Part shown: one piece after another, positions 6,178-8,659 of the stretch
Layout: each line of letters starts with the position of its first letter
Numbering within the stretch: the stretch's first letter is position 1
Source: an uncultured Amylibacter sp.
Lineage (GTDB): Bacteria > Pseudomonadota > Alphaproteobacteria > Rhodobacterales > Rhodobacteraceae
Direction: 5' to 3'
Assembly (NCBI GenBank): GCA_938001995.1
Contig: CALLAV010000043.1
Coordinates: forward strand, 1 to 8,659
Length of the DNA stretch: 8,659 bases
Notes under the pieces: generated by a model
Told to the model about the DNA's origin: nothing
Databases searched by the model: none
The model's input: the letters and a program-made list of their open reading frames with translations, nothing else
Translations under genes and position numbers: made by a program

Positions 6178-7083
6178 ATGGAAAAATTCGATATATATCG
6201 ATTGGATGGCCACGCCCTAAGAGTTTTTCTAAAGGTTCTTGAAACCAAATCTGTGACCAAAACAGCCGCCTATTTCTCGTTAAACCAATCTACCATCAGC
6301 CATACGCTAGAAAAAATCCGACTGAGCGTAGGGCAAAACCTGTTCGAAAAAGTAGGGCGTGGTATTGTACCGACCCAGGCGGCACACGAACTTGCACCGA
6401 TCGCGAAACAAGTGCTGATGCACCTTGAATCTATGCCGTTGTTTAACGCGTTCGATCCAAAGACGGACACGCGCGACATTTCAATCGCGGCCAATGTCAC
6501 CGAACTTTTACCCAAGATCAAAGCGATCCAAACCCGTCTTCAGGCAGAGCTACCAGACCGTTACATTCGGTTTCTGGAACTTGGATCACGCGACAACCTT
6601 GAACCCATGCTCGACAGTGGTCAGGCCGACGTGGCGCTATCCATTCGGTTTGACGGCATATCTTCTATGCTTGACAGCAAAAGCGTCATTTTTGACGACG
6701 TGCGCGTGTTTTATGACCCTAAGCAACGGGGCCCAGTTGAAACGCTTGACGATTATTTTAACGCGGAACATGCCGTGCTCGATTTTGGCGGAACGCGAAA
6801 AAGCATTGTGGCGAAAAAGCTGGAAGAGACAGGCCGCACCCGCAAAATTGCCCTTGGTGCGCCAAATGTTTATGCATTAGCATCCTTGCTGCGCGGCACC
6901 AAAATGGTTGCGACTTTGCAGCACAGCTTGTCGGCCGCGTCGTTCAAAGGGCTCGCCAGTACACCTGCCCCATTTCCCGCCAAACAAGTTGTGTTCGATC
7001 TGATTTGGCACCGCCGCCATGCCCACGCCCCGCGCAATATCTGGCTGCGGGATTTGATCATCGAAGAGCTCGGTAAATCCTAA
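6178..7083 (+). CDS. LysR-family regulator, NodD-like, beside uraH
   Basis: LysR-type regulator of 301 residues. The N-terminal helix-turn-helix spans about residues 10-67: LRVFLKVLETKSVTKTAAYF, then NQSTISHTLEKIR as recognition helix, then LFEKVGRGIVPTQAAHEL. An effector-binding domain follows, from about 92 to 297. The wing GRGIVPT and helix-turn-helix resemble the NodD/LeuO-like branch more than the other LysR protein in this window, so the two are not recent duplicates. The ATG at 6178 has a weak purine-rich site (AAGAGA, 11-16 bases upstream). It is divergent from the small unknown gene. It ends convergently with uraH, overlapping it by 4 bases. Control of uraH and puuE is inferred from position and from a 10-base word (ATTCGATATA) shared between codons 3-6 of this gene and the uraH/puuE intergenic region. 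Confidence 0.92.
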   Translation: MEKFDIYRLDGHALRVFLKVLETKSVTKTAAYFSLNQSTISHTLEKIRLSVGQNLFEKVGRGIVPTQAAHELAPIAKQVLMHLESMPLFNAFDPKTDTRDISIAANVTELLPKIKAIQTRLQAELPDRYIRFLELGSRDNLEPMLDSGQADVALSIRFDGISSMLDSKSVIFDDVRVFYDPKQRGPVETLDDYFNAEHAVLDFGGTRKSIVAKKLEETGRTRKIALGAPNVYALASLLRGTKMVATLQHSLSAASFKGLASTPAPFPAKQVVFDLIWHRRHAHAPRNIWLRDLIIEELGKS

Positions 7084-7436
7084 CTGCCGCGATATGTGGA
7101 ATACCCAAAAGGAGAGAGCAAAAGTGGCACATGATAATGTGCTTCCGGATCATTCATGCCGAACCGTATTGGGATCTCATCAAGGAACATAACATCCCCC
7201 TGTGTATCCCCATTGCTTTTCAAATAGTCACCAGTGGAAAACACCAGCTCATAGTTCCCTGTCTTGAATTTTTCAGCGGGCAAAATCGGAGCATCCGTGC
7301 GTCCGTCTGAATTGGTCACTGTCTCAGCAATCTTGTTGTGCGAATTTCCAGAGATACGATACAATACGATCTTAATCCCCTCCGCTGGAACGCCCCGCGC
7401 TGTGTCCAGAACATGTGTCGATAACCAACCAGCCAT
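7080..7436 (-). CDS. uraH: UraH, 5-hydroxyisourate hydrolase
   Basis: Transthyretin-related hydrolase that opens 5-hydroxyisourate, the unstable product of urate oxidation, to OHCU in the cytosol. The 118-residue protein carries the full family signature: LSTHVLDTARGVPA at residues 5-18 (catalytic H8), SDGRTD with R46, HYHVPLLLSPFGYSTYRGS at the end (H102), and the diagnostic C-terminal YRGS tetrapeptide. It is of normal length, with no signal peptide. The ATG at 7436 has a strong Shine-Dalgarno (GGAGGA, 7443-7448 on the opposite strand, 6 bases away). The gene is divergent from puuE-uraD (145-base gap) and tail to tail with the second LysR gene, with a 4-base overlap. Confidence 0.97.
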   Translation of the reverse strand: MAGWLSTHVLDTARGVPAEGIKIVLYRISGNSHNKIAETVTNSDGRTDAPILPAEKFKTGNYELVFSTGDYLKSNGDTQGDVMFLDEIPIRFGMNDPEAHYHVPLLLSPFGYSTYRGS

Positions 7437-7510
7437 TTCAAATCCTCCACCATTTAGGGCAATCTACCCCACGTGATCCCCAATCAAAACAGGGACTTCA
7501 ATCAACACTT

Positions 7511-7556
7511 TCAAAGATTTTTTGATAATATCCCATGAAACTATCGTATATCGAAT
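7511..7556. promoter_or_regulatory. Cluster of dyads in the uraH/puuE divergent promoter region
   Basis: The 145-base gap holds TCAAA-GATTT-TTTGA (7511-7525), GATA-A-TATC (7524-7532) and TATATCGAAT (7547-7556). The last is the exact reverse complement of ATTCGATATA at 6186-6195, at the start of the second LysR gene. This AT-rich block lies 26-70 bases before the puuE ATG and is the likely operator-promoter region for puuE. The uraH promoter probably lies nearer uraH. Exact -35/-10 boxes are unclear. Confidence 0.4.
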
Positions 7557-7581
7557 AAATAACGCGCAAAGAGACTCTATT

Positions 7582-8659
7582 ATGAACCGCTATCCACGCA
7601 ACATGCAGGGCTATGGCCCTAATCCTCCGCATGCGAACTGGCCCAATCAGGCCAAAATCGCCGTGCAATTCGTGGTGAACTACGAAGAAGGTGGCGAAAA
7701 TTGCGTCCTTCACGGTGATGGGCAATCCGAAGCGTTCTTGTCTGAAGTCGTCGGCGCACAGCCTTGGCCAAACCAGCGTCACTGGAACATGGAAAGCATG
7801 TACGAATATGGCGCGCGCGCCGGGTTCTGGCGCGTCCATCGCTTGTTCACCGAACACGAAGTTCCTGTCACGGTCTACGGTGTCGCCACGGCCCTCGAAC
7901 GCTCTCCGCATCAAGTGGCAGCGATGCAATCTGCCGATTGGGAGATCGCGTCCCACGGATTAAAATGGATTGAATACAAAGACTTTAATAAAGAAGACGA
8001 AGCAGCTCACATGGCAGAGGCCATCCGCATCCACACCGAGGTCACCGGCGAACGTCCCCGCGGTTGGTACACAGGCCGTTGCTCTGCGAACACTGTCGAT
8101 ATCGTGTCCGAAGAAGGCGGTTTCGCTTATTGCTCAGACACCTACGATGATGATCTCCCGTACTGGCGCAATCACGCAGGCCGCGACCAATTGATCATCC
8201 CCTACACACTCGATGCAAACGACATGCGCTTTGCCTCACCCCAAGGGTTCAACTCTGGCGACCAATTCTTTGCCTACCTGTGCGACAGCTTTGATGCGCT
8301 TTACCGCGAAGGCGTTGAAGGCACGCCCAAGATGATGACCATCGGCCTCCATTGCCGCCTCATTGGTCGCCCAGGCCGCATCGAATCTCTTCGCAAATTC
8401 ATCGAATATGCCAAAGCGCGGGCAAACGTCTGGTTTGCACGCCGCATCGACATTGCCGAACACTGGATCGAAAACCACCCACCCATGACCCAAGACATTG
8501 TCCCATCCGAACTCGAGCTCGACGCTTTCGTGCAAAACTACGGCGGCATTTTCGAACACTCCCCTTGGATCGCCGAAGGGGCGCACGCGCTCGAACTCGG
8601 CCCAGCGCACGACACAGCCATTGGCCTGCACTCCGCACTGTGTCGCATCTTCCGCGCAG
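7582..8659 (+). CDS. puuE: PuuE allantoinase fused to UraD OHCU decarboxylase (3' partial)
   Basis: Two consecutive steps of urate breakdown in one chain. Residues 1 to about 300 are PuuE, the metal-independent allantoinase of the polysaccharide-deacetylase fold (allantoin to allantoate). They include YPRNMQGYGPNPPHANWP, VVNYEEGGE (about 32-40), SMYEYGARAGFW, IASHGLKWIEY, ERPRGWYTGR, CSDTYDDDLPYW, IPYTLDANDMRF and MTIGLHCRLIGRPGR. This matches PuuE of Pseudomonas over its whole length of roughly 300 residues. No stop follows. After a short linker from M302 comes LDAFVQNYGGIFEHSPWIAEGA (about 313-334), the opening motif of OHCU decarboxylases, then GLHSALCRIFRA. The frame is open at the window end, so the catalytic HPDLAG part of UraD lies beyond it. 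The ATG at 7582 gives the standard PuuE N-terminus, with a weak ribosome site (GAGA, 8-11 bases upstream). The gene is divergent from uraH. Confidence 0.95.
   Translation, partial: MNRYPRNMQGYGPNPPHANWPNQAKIAVQFVVNYEEGGENCVLHGDGQSEAFLSEVVGAQPWPNQRHWNMESMYEYGARAGFWRVHRLFTEHEVPVTVYGVATALERSPHQVAAMQSADWEIASHGLKWIEYKDFNKEDEAAHMAEAIRIHTEVTGERPRGWYTGRCSANTVDIVSEEGGFAYCSDTYDDDLPYWRNHAGRDQLIIPYTLDANDMRFASPQGFNSGDQFFAYLCDSFDALYREGVEGTPKMMTIGLHCRLIGRPGRIESLRKFIEYAKARANVWFARRIDIAEHWIENHPPMTQDIVPSELELDAFVQNYGGIFEHSPWIAEGAHALELGPAHDTAIGLHSALCRIFRA

Noticed and set aside
7471..7476. CACGTG-like palindrome upstream of uraH
   Set aside because: A six-base palindrome is expected by chance many times in this length, and no second copy was seen near other genes of the locus.
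7498..7956. Minus-strand open frame opposite the start of puuE
   Set aside because: It overlaps the strongly conserved PuuE N-terminus and the divergent promoter, and its protein has no recognised domain.
8236..8631. Minus-strand open frame opposite the PuuE-UraD junction
   Set aside because: The plus strand carries an uninterrupted PuuE-UraD frame with clear motifs; the reverse frame is a by-product of codon bias.
1..8659. CRISPR array, insertion sequence, transfer RNA, phage or defence genes
   Set aside because: No regularly spaced long repeats, transposase motifs, cloverleaf-forming sequence or defence-type domains were seen. Gaps between genes are at most 150 bases.

Overview
The window looks like chromosomal DNA of an alphaproteobacterium, most likely a marine Rhodobacterales (Roseobacter-type) organism. 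The grounds are the ubiE-ubiB pair with the alphaproteobacterial UbiB N-terminus (MRGPHNIWRLIRTGATFERTGAM), the moderately high GC content and Rhodobacterales-like protein sequences. This assignment rests on recognising protein families by eye, not on a database search.

Layout. Positions 1-2454 (+) hold a tight ubiquinone-biosynthesis operon: ubiE (5' end cut off by the window), ubiB starting on the very next base after the ubiE stop, and an 81-residue two-helix membrane protein whose ATG overlaps the ubiB stop. A short gap (2455-2538) carries four degenerate 14-bp tandem repeats. From 2539 to 4766 (-) runs an operon of puuD (membrane cytochrome c urate oxidase) followed by an overlapping APH/ecdysteroid-kinase-like phosphotransferase. 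A LysR regulator (4871-5779, +) is divergent from puuD. A small unknown gene (5794-6027, -) is divergent from a second, NodD-like LysR regulator (6178-7083, +). That regulator meets uraH (5-hydroxyisourate hydrolase, 7080-7436, -) tail to tail with a 4-bp overlap. Divergent from uraH is a PuuE allantoinase gene (from 7582, +). It stays open to the window end and has already entered a C-terminal OHCU-decarboxylase (UraD) domain, so it is a PuuE-UraD fusion.

How the genes work together. PuuD oxidises urate to 5-hydroxyisourate, UraH opens it to OHCU, the UraD domain decarboxylates OHCU to S-allantoin, and the PuuE domain hydrolyses allantoin to allantoate. The window therefore encodes the whole urate-to-allantoate branch of purine catabolism, apart from the end of the UraD domain. 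Its first step is coupled to the respiratory chain through a haem c domain, and the neighbouring genes make and support the ubiquinone of that chain. Two LysR regulators are interspersed. A 10-bp word shared between the start of the second regulator gene and the uraH/puuE divergent promoter is a candidate recognition site.

The least explained parts are the kinase-like gene overlapping puuD, the small 77-residue gene with a perfect inverted repeat over its ribosome binding site, and the small membrane protein coupled to ubiB. There is no gene-free stretch over 300 bases. I saw no tRNA, rRNA, insertion sequence or CRISPR array.
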